NCBI RefSeq assembly: GCF_051401765.1
Contig: NW_027480429.1
Location: 13,644,157 to 13,708,156 of the forward strand
Direction: 5' to 3'
Length of the DNA: 64,000 bases
DNA from: Calliopsis andreniformis
Lineage: Eukaryota; Arthropoda; Insecta; Hymenoptera; Andrenidae
This document shows, piece after piece, positions 25,701-38,240 of this stretch. The position numbers and the translations under genes are program-made. The notes beneath the pieces are model-generated. The model was not told where the DNA came from. It saw only the letters and a list, made by a program, of their open reading frames with translations, and did no database searches. The stretch's first letter is position 1. Each line of letters begins with the position of its first letter.

Positions 25701-26588
25701 CCTAGGCTTCACTCTAGGGCGTTGTTCCACCAGATGGAATAGTTAGGGCCTAAGAAGTCAACGCCAGAAGCATAAAACACTATATAAATACAACAGTTTT
25801 TCCATCATATAAAACGAATGATAGCAACCAGTGTGAAAGTTATGGTCATTTCTACGTTCCGGGCAACATTGGCTTCACTCTAGGGCGTCGCGCCACCTGA
25901 TCGAATAGTTAGGGCCTTAGAAGTCAACGCCCGAAGCATGAAACACAAAATAAATAGAACAGCTTTTCCATCGTATAAAAAGAATAATTGCTACCGGTGT
26001 GAAAGTTATGGTCATTTCTCCGTTCCGGGCAACCTAGGCTTCACTCTAGGGCGTTGCTCCACCGGATCGAATGGTTAGGGCCTTAGAAGTCAACGCCAGT
26101 AGCATATAATACAAAATAAATAAAACAGTTTTTCCATCGTATAAAACGAATAATTGCTACCAGTGTGAAAGTTATGGTCATTTCTACGTTACGCGCATCC
26201 TAGGCTTCACCCGAGGGCGCTGCTCCACCAGATCGAATAGCTAGGGCCTTAGAAGTCAACGCCCGAAGCATAAAATGCAAAATAAATAAAACAGGTTTTC
26301 CATCGTATAAAACGAATAATTGCAACCAGTATGAAAGTTAACGTCATTTCTACTTTCGGGGCAACATAGGCTTCACCCTTGGGCGTTGCAGCAACAGATT
26401 GAAAGGTTAGGCCCTTAGAAGTCAACGCCAGAAGCATAAAATACGATATAAATAGAATAGCTTTTCCATCCTATAAAACGAATAATTGCAACCAGTGTGG
26501 AAGTTATGGTCATTTCTACGTTCCGGGCAACCTAGGCTTCACTCTAGGGCGTTGTTCCACCAGATGCAATAGTTAGGGCCTAAGAAGT
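22771..26588 (+). repeat. 23-monomer HOR (3818 bp), second family, copy 1
   Basis: This block begins at CAATGCCCGAAG (22771) and recurs at 26589, an offset of exactly 23 monomers. Distinctive shared variants are TTGCCACCAGTAGGAAAG, GGGCATTGCTCCACC with GAATAGTTCGGGCC, and GCTTAAGACGCTATATAAAT with TTTTCCAACATATAAAAC. Differences by eye are few, for example CGAATAATTG against CGAAGAATTG near 23825/27643. Five monomers (about 25109-25939) are found only in this copy. Confidence 0.9.
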
Positions 26589-29576
26589 CAATGCCCGAAG
26601 CATAAAATACAATATAAATACAACAGTTTTTCCATCGTATAAAACGAATAATTGCCACCAGTAGGAAAGTTAACGTCGTTCCTACTTTCCGGGCAACCTA
26701 GGCTTCACCCTAGGGCGTTGCACCAACAGATTGAATAGTTAGGGCCTTAGAAGTCAACGCCCGAAGCATAAAATACAAAATAAACAGAACAGTTTTTCCA
26801 TCGTATAAAACGAATAATTGCTACTGGTGTGAAAGTTATGGTGATTTCTCCGTTCCGGGCAGCCTAGGCTTCACTCTAGGGCATTGCTCCACCAGATCGA
26901 ATAGTTCGGGCCTTAGAAGTCAACGCCAGAAGCATAAAATACAATAAAGATGCAAAGGTTTTCCCATCGTATAACAGGAATAACTGCAAACAGTGTTAAA
27001 GTAATGGTCATTTCCATGTTCCGGGTAACCAAGTCTTCACGCTAGGTCGTTGTTCCACCAGATCGAATAGCTAGGGCCTAAGAAGTCAACGGCAGAAGAA
27101 TAAAATACAATATAAGTACAAAAGCTTTTCCATCGTATAAAATGAATAATTGCAAACATTGTGAAAGTAATGGTCATTTCTACGTTCCGCGCAACCTAGG
27201 CTTCACCCAAGGGCGTTGTTCCACCAGATGGAATAGTTAGGGCCTAAGAAGTCAACGCCAGAAGCATAAAATACGATATAAATACAACAGTTTTTCCATC
27301 GTATAAAACGAATGATAGTAACCAGTGTGAAAGTTATGGTCATTTCTACGTTCCGGGCAACCTAGGCTTCACTCTAGGGCGTTGCACCAACAGATTGAAT
27401 AGTTAGGGCCTTAGAAGTCAACGCCCGAAGCATAAAATACAAAATAAATAGAACAGCTTTTCCATCGTATAAAACGAATAATTGCTACCGGTGTGAAAGT
27501 TATGGTCATTTCTCCGTTCCGGGCAACCCAGGCTTCACTCTAGGGCGTTGCTCCACCAGATCGAATAGTTAGGGCCTTAGAAGTCAACGCCAGAAGCATA
27601 AAATACAGAATAAATAAAACAGTTTTTCCATCGTACAATACGAAGAATTGCTACCAGTGTGAACGTTATGGTCATTTCTACGTTCCGCGCAGCCTAGGCT
27701 TCACTCTAGGGCGTTGCTCCACCAGATCGAATGGCTAGGTCCTTAGAAGTCAACGCCAGAAGCATAAAATACGATATAAATACAACAGCTTTTCCAACGT
27801 ATAAAACGAATAATTGCAACCAGTGTGGAAGTTATGGTCATTTCTACGTTCCCGGCAACCTAGGCTTCACTCTAGGGCGTTGCTCGACCAGATCGAATAG
27901 CTAGGGCCTTAGAAGCCAACGCCTGAAGTATAAAATACAATAAAAATGCAACAGTCTTTCCATCCTATAACAGGAATAACTGCAACCCGTGTGAAAGTGA
28001 TGGTCATTTCTACGTTCCAGGCAACCTAGGATTCACCCTAGGGCGTAGTTCCATCAGATAGAATAGTTAGGGCCTAAGAAGTCAACGCCAGAAGCTTAAG
28101 ACGCTATATAAATACAACAGCTTTTCCAACATATAAAACGGATAATTGCAACCAGGATGAAAGTAATGGTCATTTCTACTTTCCGGGCAACCTAGGTTTC
28201 ACCCTGGGGCGTTGCTCCAACAGATTGAATAGTTAGGGCCTCAGAAGTCAATGCCCGAAGCATAAAATACAATATAAATACAACAGTTTTTCCATCGTAT
28301 AAAAAGAATAATTGCTACCGGTGTGAAAGTTATGGTCATTTCTCCGTTACGGGCAACCTAGGCTTCACTCTAGGGCGTTGCTCCACCGGATCGAATGGTT
28401 AGGGCCTTAGAAGTCAACGCCAGAAGCATAAAATACAAAATAAATAAAACAGTTTTTCCATCGTATAAAACGAATAATTGCTACCAGTGTTAAAGTTATG
28501 GTCATTTCTACGTTACGCGCAACCTAGGGTTCACCCGAGGGCGTTGTCCCACCAGATGGAATAGTTAGGGCCTAAGAGTTCAACGCCAGAATCATAAAAT
28601 ACGATATAAATACAACAGCTTTTCCATCGTATAAAACGAATAATTGCAACCAGTGTGGAAGTTATGGTCATTTCTACGTTCCGGGCAACCTAGGCTTCAC
28701 TCTAGGGCGTTGTTCCACCAGATGCAATAGTTAGGGCCTTAGAACTCAATGCCCGAAGCATAAAATACAATATAAATACAACAGCTTTTCCATCGTATAA
28801 AACGGATAATTGCAACCAGTATGAAAGTTAACGTCATTTCTACCATCCGGGCAACATGTGCTTCACCCTTGGGCGTTGCACCAACAGATTGAATAGTTAG
28901 GGCCTTAGAAGTCAACGCCCGAAGCATGAAACACAAAATAAATAGAACAGCTTTTCCATCGTATAAAAAGAATAATTGCTACCGGTGTGAAAGTTATGGT
29001 CATTTCTCCGTTCCGGGCAACCTAGGCTTCACTCTAGGGCGTTGCTCCACCGGATCGAATGGTTAGGGCCTTAGAAGTCAACGCCAGTAGCATATAATAC
29101 AAAATAAATAAAACAGTTTTTCCATCGTATAAAACGAATAATTGCTACCAGTGTGAAAGTTATGGTCATTTCTACGTTACGCGCATCCTAGGCTTCACCC
29201 GAGGGCGCTGCTCCACCAGATCGAATAGTTAGGGCCTTAGAAGTCAACGCCCGAAGCATAAAATGCAAAATAAATAAAACAGGTTTTCCATCGTATAAAA
29301 CGAATAATTGCAACCAGTATGAAAGTTAACGTCATTTCTACTTTCGGGGCAACATAGGCTTCACCCTTGGGCGTTGCAGCAACAGATTGAATAGTTAGGC
29401 CCTTAGAAGTCAACGCCAGAAGCATAAAATACGATATAAATAGAATAGCTTTTCCATCCTATAAAACGAATAATTGCAACCAGTGTGGAAGTTATGGTCA
29501 TTTCTACGTTCCGGGCAACCTAGGCTTCACTCTAGGGCGTTGTTCCACCAGATGCAATAGTTAGGGCCTAAGAAGT
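26589..29576 (+). repeat. 23-monomer HOR, second family, copy 2 (18 monomers)
   Basis: This copy is 2988 bp, exactly 18 monomers. It follows copy 1 at an offset of 3818 bp until about 28926 and then at 2988 bp (26249/29237), which places a five-monomer deletion at the GAAGCATGAAACAC variant. It ends where the sequence switches to the block shared with 38540 onward. Confidence 0.88.
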
Positions 29577-30975
29577 CAACGCCAGAAGCATAAAACACTA
29601 TATAAATACAACAGTTTTTCCATCATATAAAACGAATAATTGCAACCAGGATGAAAGTTATTCTTCATTTCTACTTTCCGGGCAACCTAGGCTTCACCCT
29701 AGGGCGTTGCTCCAACAGATTGAGTAGCTAGGGCCTTAGAAGTCAATGCCCGAAGCATAAAATACAATATAAATACAACAGTTTTTCCATCGTATAAAAC
29801 GAATAATTGAAACCAGTATGAAAGCTAACGTCATTTCTACTTTCCGGGCTACCTAGGCTTCACCCTAGAGCGTTGCACCAACAGATTGAATAGTTAGGGC
29901 CTTAGAAGCCAACGCCAGAAGCATAAAGTACAATAAAGATGCAAAAGTTTTTCCATCGTATAACAGGAATAACTGCAAACAGTGTGAAAGTTATGGTCAT
30001 TTCTACGTTCCGGGCAACCTCGGCTTCACTCTAGGGCGTAGCGGCACCAGATCGAATAGTTAGGGCCTTAGAAATCAACGCCCGAAGCATAAAATCCAAA
30101 ATAAATAATACAGTTTTTCCATCGTATAAAACGAATAATTGCAACCAGTGTGGAAGTTATGGTCATTTCTACGTTCCGGGCAACCTAGGCTTCACTCTAG
30201 GGCGTTCCTCCACCAGATCGAATACTTAGGGCCTTAGTAGTCTACGCCCGAAGCATAAAATACAAAATAAATAAAACAGTTTTCCATCGTATAAAAAGAA
30301 TAATTGCAACCAGTATGAAAGTTAACGTCATTTCTACTTTCGGGGCAACATAGGCTTCACCCTTGGGCGTTGAACCAACAGATTGAATAGTTAGGCCCTT
30401 AGAAGTCAACGCCAGAAGCATAAAATACGATATAAATAGAACAGCTTTTCCATCGTATAAAACGAATAATTGCAACCAGTGTGGAAGTTATGGTGATGTC
30501 TACGTTCCGGGCAACCTAGGCTTCACTCTAGGGCGTTGCTCGACCAGATCGGATAGCTAGGGCCTTAGAAGTCAACGCCTGAAGTATAAAACACAATAAA
30601 AATACAACAGCCTTTCCATCCTATAACAGGAATAATTGCAACCCGTGTGAAAGTGATGGTCATTTCTACGTTCCAGGCAACTTAGGATTCACCCTAGGGC
30701 GTTGTTCCACCAGATGGAATAGTTAGGGCCTAAGAAGTCAACGCCAGATGCATAAAACACTATATAAATACAACAGTTTTTCCATCATATAAAACGAATA
30801 ATTGCAACCAGTGTAAAAGTTATGGTCATTTCTACTTTCCGGGCAACATAGGCTTCACCCTTGGGCGTTGCACCAACAGATTGAATAGTTAGGCCCTTAG
30901 AAGTCAACGCCAGAAGCATAAAATACGATATAAATAGAACAGCTTTACCATCGTATAAAACGAATAATTGCAACC
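29577..30975 (+). repeat. Block shared with the 27-mer HOR region
   Basis: This block recurs at 38540-39938 (offset 8963 bp) and again at 43020-44418 (a further 4481 bp). Shared marks include an extra base in GTTATTCTTCATTTC, the loss of one T in AAACAGTTTTCCATCG, GGGCGTTCCTCCACC and CAGATCGGATAGC. The match ends near 30980, where this copy goes to GAAGGTAATGG and the others to GATGAAGTTTATGG. Confidence 0.85.
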
Positions 30976-33900
30976 AGTGTGAAGGTAATGGTCATTTCTA
31001 CGTTCCAGGCAACTTAGGCGTCACCCTAGGGCGTTGCTCCACGACATCTAATAGCAGCGGCCTTAGAAGTCAGCCCCAGATGAATAAAATACATAAAAGA
31101 TGCCACAGCTTTTCCATCGTATAAAACGAATTATTGCAACCAGTGTGAAAGTTATGGTCATTTCTACGTTCCGGGCAACATAGGCTTCACTCTAGGGCGT
31201 GGCGCCACCAGATCGAATAGTTAGGGTCTTAGAAGTCAACGCCAGAAGCATAAAATACGATATAAATACAACAGCTTTTCCATCGTATAAAACGAATAAT
31301 TGCAACCAGTGTGAAAGTTATGGTCATTTCTACGTTACGCGCAACCTAGGCTTCACCCGAGGGCGTTGATCCACCAGATAGAATAGTTAGGGCCTAAGAG
31401 TTCAACGCCAGAATCATAAAATACGATATAAATACAACAGCTTTTCCATCGTATAAAACGAATAATTGCAACCAGTGTGGAAGTTATGGTCATTTCTACG
31501 TTCCGGACAACCTAGGCTTCACTCTAGGGCGTTGCACCAACAGATTGAATAGTTAGGGCCTTAGAAGTCAACGCCCGAAGCATAAAATACAAAATAAATA
31601 GAACAGTTTTTCCATCGTATAAAACGAATAATTGCTACCGGTGTGAAAGTTATGGTCATTTCTCCGTTGCGGGCAACCCAGGCTTCACTCTAGGGCGTTG
31701 CTCCACCAGATCGAATAGTTAGGGCCTTAGAAGTCAACGCCAGAAGCATAAAATACAGAATAAATAAAACAGTTTTTCCATCGTACAAAACGAATAATTG
31801 CTACCAGTGTGAACGTTATGGTCATTTCTACGTTCCGCGCAACCTAGGCTTCACTCTAGGGCGTTGCTCCACCAGATCGAATGGCTAGGTGCTTAGAAGT
31901 CAACGCCAGAAGCATAAAATACGATATAAATGCAACAGCTTTTCCATCGTATAAAACGAATAATTGCAACCAGAGTGGAAGTTATGGTCATTTCTACGTT
32001 CCCGGCAACCTAGGCTTCACTCTAGGGCGTTGCTCGACCCCGATCGAATAGCTAGGGCCTTAGAAGTCAACGCCTGAAGTATAAAATACAATAAAAATGC
32101 AACAGTCTTTCCATCCTATAACAGGAATAACTGCAACCCGTGTGAAAGTGATGGTCATTTCTACGTTCCAGGCAACCTAGGATTCACCCTAGGGCGTAGT
32201 TCCACCAGATATAATAGTTAGGCCCTAAGAAGTCAACGCCAGAAGCTTAAAACGCTATATAAATACAACAGCTTTTCCAACATATAAAACGGATAATTGC
32301 AACCAGGATGAAAGTAATGGTCATTTCTACTTTCCGGGCAACCTAGGTTTCACCCTGGGGCGTTGCTCCAACAGATTGAATAGTTAGGGCCTTAGGAGTC
32401 AATGCCCGAAGCATAAAATACAATATAAATACAACAGTTTTTCCATCGTATAAAACGAATAATTGCAACCAGTATGAAAGTTATCGTCATTCCTACTTTC
32501 CGGGCAACCTAGGCTTCACCCTAGGGCGTTGCACCAACAGATTGAATAGTTAGGGCCTTAGAAGTCAACGCCCGAAGCATAAAATACAAAATAAACAGAA
32601 CAGTTTTTCCATCGTATAAAACGAATAATTGCTACCGGTGTGAAATTTATGGTGATTTCTCCGTTCCGGGCAACCTAGGCTTCACTCTAGGGCATTGCTC
32701 CACCAGATCGAATAGTTGGGGCCGTAGAAGTCAACGCCAGAAGCATAAAATACAAAATAAATAAAACAGTTTTTCCATCGTATAAAACGAATAATTGCTA
32801 CCAGAGTGAAATTTATGGTCACTTCTACGTTCCGCGCAACCTAGGCTTCACCCTAGGACGCTGTTCCACCAGATGGAATAGTTAGGGCCTAAGAAGTCAA
32901 CGCCAGAAGCATAAAATACGATATATATACAACAGCTGTTCCATCGTATAAAACGAATAATTGCAAGCAGTGTGGAAGTTATGGTCATTTCTACGTTCCG
33001 TGCAACCTAGGCTTCACTCTAGGGCGTTGCTCGACCAGATCGAATAGCTAGGGCCTTAGAAGTCAACGCCCGAAGCATAAAATACAAAATAAATAGAACA
33101 GTTTTTCCATCGTAGGAAACGAATAATTGCTACCAGTGTGAAAGTTATGGTCATTGCTACGTTCCGCGCAACCGAGGCTTCACCCAAGGGCGTTTTTCCA
33201 CCAGATGGAATAGTTAGGGCCTAAGAAGTCAACGCCAGAAGCATAAAACACTATATAAATACAACGGCTTTTCCGCCATATAAAACGAATAATTGCAACC
33301 AGGATGAATGTTAATGTCATTTCTACTTTCCGGGCAACCTAGGCTTCACCCTAGGGCGTTGCTACAACAGATTGAATAGCTAGGGCCTTAGAAGTCAATG
33401 CCCGAAGCATAAAATACAATATAAATACAGAAGTTTTTCCATCGTATAAAACGAATAATTGAAACCAGTATGAAAGTTAACGTCATTTCTACTTTCCGGG
33501 CTACCTAGGCTTGACCATAGGGCGTTGCACCAACAGATTGAATAGTTAGGGCCTTAGAAGTCAACGCCAGAAGCACAAAGTACAATAAAGATGCAAAAGT
33601 TTTTCCATCGTATAAAAGGAATAACTGCAAACAGTGTGAAAGTCATGGTCATTTCTACGTTCCGGGCTACCTAGGCTTCACTCTAGGGCGTTGCACCAAC
33701 AGATCGAATAGTTAGGGCCTTAGAAGTCAACGCCCGAAGCATAAAATACAAAATAAATAGAACAGTTTTTCCAACGTATAAAAAGAATAATTGCTACCGG
33801 TGTGAAAGTTATGGTCATTTCGCCGTTCCGGGCAACCTAGGCTTCACTCTAGGGCGTTGCTCCACCGGATCGAATAGTTAGGGCCTTAGAAGTCAACGCC

Positions 33901-36900
33901 AGAAGCATAAAATACAAAATAAATAAAACAGTTTTTCCATCGTATAAAACGAATAATTGCAACCAGTGTGGAAGTTATGGTCATTTCTGCTTTCCGGGCA
34001 ACCTAGGCTTCACCCTAGGGCGTTGCTCCAACAGATTCAGTAGCTAGGGCCTTAGAAGTCAATGCCCGAAGCATAAAATACAATATAAATACAACAGCTT
34101 TTCCATCGTATAAAACGGATAATTGCAACCAGTATGAAAGTTAACGTCATTTCTACCTTCCGCGCAACATAGGCATCACCCTTGGGCGTTGCACCAACAG
34201 ATTGAATAGTTAGGGCCTTAGAAGTCAACGCCCGAAGCATAAAATACAAAATAAATAGAACAGTTTTTCCATCGTATAAAACGAATAATTGCAACCAGTG
34301 TGAAGCTAATGGTCATTTCTACGTTCCGGGCAACTTAGGCGTCACCCTAGGGCGTTGCTCCACCACATCTAATAGCAACGGCCTTACAAGTCAGCCCCAG
34401 ATGAATAAAATACATAAAAGATGCCACAGCTTTTCCATCGTCTAAAACGAATAATTGCAACCAGTGTGAAAGTTATGGTCATTTCTACGTTCCGGGCAAC
34501 ATAGGCTTCACTCTAGGGCGTTGCGCCACCAGATCGAATAGTTAGGGCCTTAGAAGTCAACGCCAGAAGCATAAAATACGATATAAATACAACAGCTTTT
34601 CCATCGTATAAAACGAATAATTGCAACCAGTGTGGAAGTTATGGTCATTTCTACGTTCCGGGCAACCTAGGCTTCACTCTAGGGCGTTGTTCCACCAGAT
34701 GGAATAGTTAGGGCCTAAGAAGTCAACGCCAGAAGCATAAAACACTATATGAATACAACAGTTATTCCATCATATAAAACGAATGATAGCAACCAGGATG
34801 AAAGTTATTGTCATTTCTACTTTCCGGGCAACCTAGGCTTCACCCTAGGGCGTTGCTCCAACAGATTGAATAGCTAGGGCCTTAGAAGTCAATGCCCGAA
34901 GCTTAAAATACAATAAAGATGCAACTGTCTTTCCATCCTATAACAGGAATAATTGCAACCCGTGTGAAAGTGATGGTCATTTCTACGTTCCAGGCAACCT
35001 AGGATTCACCCTAGGGCGTTGTTCCACCAGATGGAATAGTTAGGGCCTAAGAAGTCAACGCCAGAAGCATAAAACAATATATAAATACAACAGCTTTTCC
35101 AACATATAAAACGGATAATTTCAACCAGGATGAAAGTTATGGTCATTTCTACGTTCCGGGCAACCTAGGCTTCACTCTAGGGCGTTATGCCAGCAGATCG
35201 AATAGTTAGGGCCTTAGAAGTCAACGCCCGAATCATAAAATACAAAATAAATAAAACAGTTTTTCCATCGTATAAAACGAATACTTACAACCAGTATAAA
35301 AGTTAACGTCATTTCTACTTTCCGGGCAACATAGGCTTCACCCTTGGGCGTTGCACCAACAGATTGAATAGTTAGGGCCTTAGAAGTCAACGCCCGAAGC
35401 ATAAAATACAAAATAAATAGAACAGTTTTTCCATCGTATAAAACGAATAATTGCTACCGGTGTGAAAGCTATGGTCATTTCTCCGTTCCGGGCAACCTAG
35501 GCTTCACTCTAGGGCGTTGCTTCACCAGATCGAATAGTGAGGGCCTTAGAAGTCAACGCCAGAAGCATAAAATACAGAATAAATAAAACAGTTTTTCCAT
35601 CGTATAAAACGAATAATTGCAACCAGTGTGGAAGTTATGGTCATTTCTACGTTCCGGGCAACCTAGGCTGCACTCTAAGGCGTTGCTCGACCAGATCGAA
35701 TAGCTAGGACCCTAGAAGTCAACGCCTGAAGTATAAAATACAATAAAAATGCAACTGCCTTTCCATCCTATAACAGGAATAACTGCAACCCGTGTGAAAG
35801 TGATGGTCATTTCTACGTTCCAGGCAACCTAGGATTCACCCTAGGGCGTTGTTCCACCAGGTGGAATAGTTAGGGCCTAAGAAGTCAACGCCAGAAGCAT
35901 AAAACACTATATAAATACAACAGCTTTTCCAACATATAAAACGGATAATTGCAACCAGGATGAAAGTTATGGTCATTTCTACTTTCCGGGCAACCTAGGT
36001 TTCACACAGGGGCGTGGCTCCAACAGATTGAATAGTTAGGGCCTTAGAAGCCAATGCCCGAAGCATAAAATACAATATAAATACAACAGTTTTTCCATCG
36101 TATAAAACGAATAATTGCAACCAGTATGAAGGTTAACGTCATTTCTACTTTCCGGGCAACCTAGGCTTCACCCTAGGGCGTTGCACCAACAGATTGAATA
36201 GTTAGGGCCTTAGAGGTCAACGCCCGAAGCATAAAATACAAAATAAACAGAACAGTTTTTCCATCGTATAAAACGAATAATTGCTACCGGTGTGAAAGTT
36301 ATGGTGATTTCTCCGTTCCGGGCAGCCTAGGCTTCACTCTAGGGCATTGCTCCACCAGATCGAATAGTTCGGGCCTTAGAAGTCAACGCCAGAAGCATAA
36401 AATACGATATAAATACAACAGTTTTTCCATCGTATAAAACGAATGATAGTAACCAGTGTGAAAGTTATGGTCATTTCTACGTTCCGGGCGACATAGGCTT
36501 CACCTTGGGCGTTGCACCAACAGATTTAATAGTTAGGGCCTTAGAAGTCAACGCCCGAAGCATGAAATACAAAATAAATAGAACAGCTTTTCCATCGTAT
36601 AAAACGAATAATTGCAACCAGTATGAAAGTTAACGTCATTTCTACTTTCCGGGCAACATAGGCTTCACCCTTGGGCGTTGCACCAACAGATTGAATAGTT
36701 AGGGCCTTAGCAATCAACGCCCGAAGCATAAAATACAAAATATATAGAACAGTTTTTCCTTTGTATAAAAAGAATAATTGCTACCGGTGTGAAAGTTATG
36801 GTCATTTCTCCGTTCCGGGCAACCTAGGCTTCACTCTAGGGCGTTGCTCCACCGGATCGAATGGTTAGGGCCTTAGAAGTCAACGCCAGTAGCATAAAAT

Positions 36901-37357
36901 ACAAAATAAATAAAACAGTTTTTCCATCGTATAAAACGAATAATTGCTGCCAGTGTGAAAGTTATGGTCATTTCTACGTTAGGCGCATCCTAGGCTTCAC
37001 CCGAGGGCGTTGCTCCACCAGATCGAATAGTTAGGGCCTTAGAAGTCAACGCCCGAAGCATAAAATGCAAAATAAATAAAACAGGTTTTCCATCGTATAA
37101 AACGAATAATTGCAACCAGTATGAAAGTTAACGTCATTTCTACTTTCGGGGCAACATAGGCTTCACCCTTGGGCGTTGCACCAACAGATTGAATAGTTAG
37201 GCCCTTAGAAGTCAACGCCAGAAGCATAAAATACGATATAAATAGAATAGCTTTTCCATCCTATAAAACGAATAATTGCAACCAGTGTGGAAGTTATGGT
37301 CATGTCTACTTTCCGGGCAACCTAGGCTTCACTCTAGGGCGTTGCTCGACGAGATCG
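30976..37357 (+). repeat. Mosaic satellite region
   Basis: These monomers are related to both neighbours. Around 31531-32700 they follow 27381-28550 at about 4150 bp (25 monomers), including GCTTAAAACGCTATATAAAT with TTTTCCAACATATAAAAC (about 32245), which recurs near 35898. Around 36320 the GGGCATTGCTCC/GTTCGGGCC pair of the 23-mer family returns. About 36780-37285 matches 28978-29483 at 7802 bp (47 monomers). No constant unit length emerges. A 1-bp insertion (CTCGACCCCGATCG) is near 32035. No gene is seen. Confidence 0.75.
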
Positions 37358-38240
37358 AATAGCTAGGGCCTTAGAAGTCAACGCCTGAAGTATAAAATAC
37401 AATAAAAATACAACAGCCTTTCCATCCTATAACAGGAATAATTGCAACCCGTGTGAAAGGGATGGTCATTTCTACGTTCCAGGCAACCTAGGCTTCACCC
37501 TAGGGCGTTGTTCCACCAGATGGAATAGTTAGGGCCCAAGAATTCAACGCCAGAAGCATAAAACACTATATAAATACAACAGTTTTTCCATCATATAAAG
37601 CGAATAATTGCAACCAGGATGAAATTTATGGTCATTTCTACTTTCCGGGCAACCTAGGCTTCACTCTAGGGCGTTGCCCCACCAGATCGAATAGTTAGGG
37701 CCTTAGAAGTCAATGCCCGAAGCATAAAACACAAAATAAATAAAACAGCTTTTCCATCGCATAAAACGAATAATTGCAACCAGTATGAAAGTTAACGTCA
37801 TTTCTACCTTCCGGGCAACATAGGCTTCACCTTGGGCGTTGCACCAACAGATTTAATAGTTAGGGCCTTAGAAGTCAACGCCCGAAGCATGAAATACAAA
37901 ATAAATAGAACAGTTTTTCCATCGTATAAAACGAATAATTGCAACCAGTGTGAAGGTAATGGTCATTTCTACGTTCCAGGGAACTTAGGCGTCACCCTAG
38001 GGCGTTGCTCCACCACATCTAATAGTAACGGCCTTAGAAGTCAACCCCAGATGAATAAAATACATAAAAGATGCCACAGCTTTTCCATCGTATAAATCTA
38101 ATAATTGCAACCAGTGTGAAAGTTATGGTCATTTCTACGTTCCGGGCAACCTAGGCTTCACTCTGGGGCGTTGCGCCACCAGATCGAATAGTTAGGGCCT
38201 TAGAAGTCAACGCCAGAAGCATAAAATACGATATAAATAC
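37358..38240 (+). repeat. 27-mer HOR region, leading segment
   Basis: This segment recurs at about 46320-47202 at an offset of 8962 bp, which is twice 4481. It includes the CTTCACCTTGGGCG monomer with a 1-bp loss and the marker monomer ending CAGATGAATAAAATACATAA. It therefore lies in phase with the 4481-bp unit, although the expected middle copy near 41840-42720 is replaced by other monomers. Confidence 0.8.
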
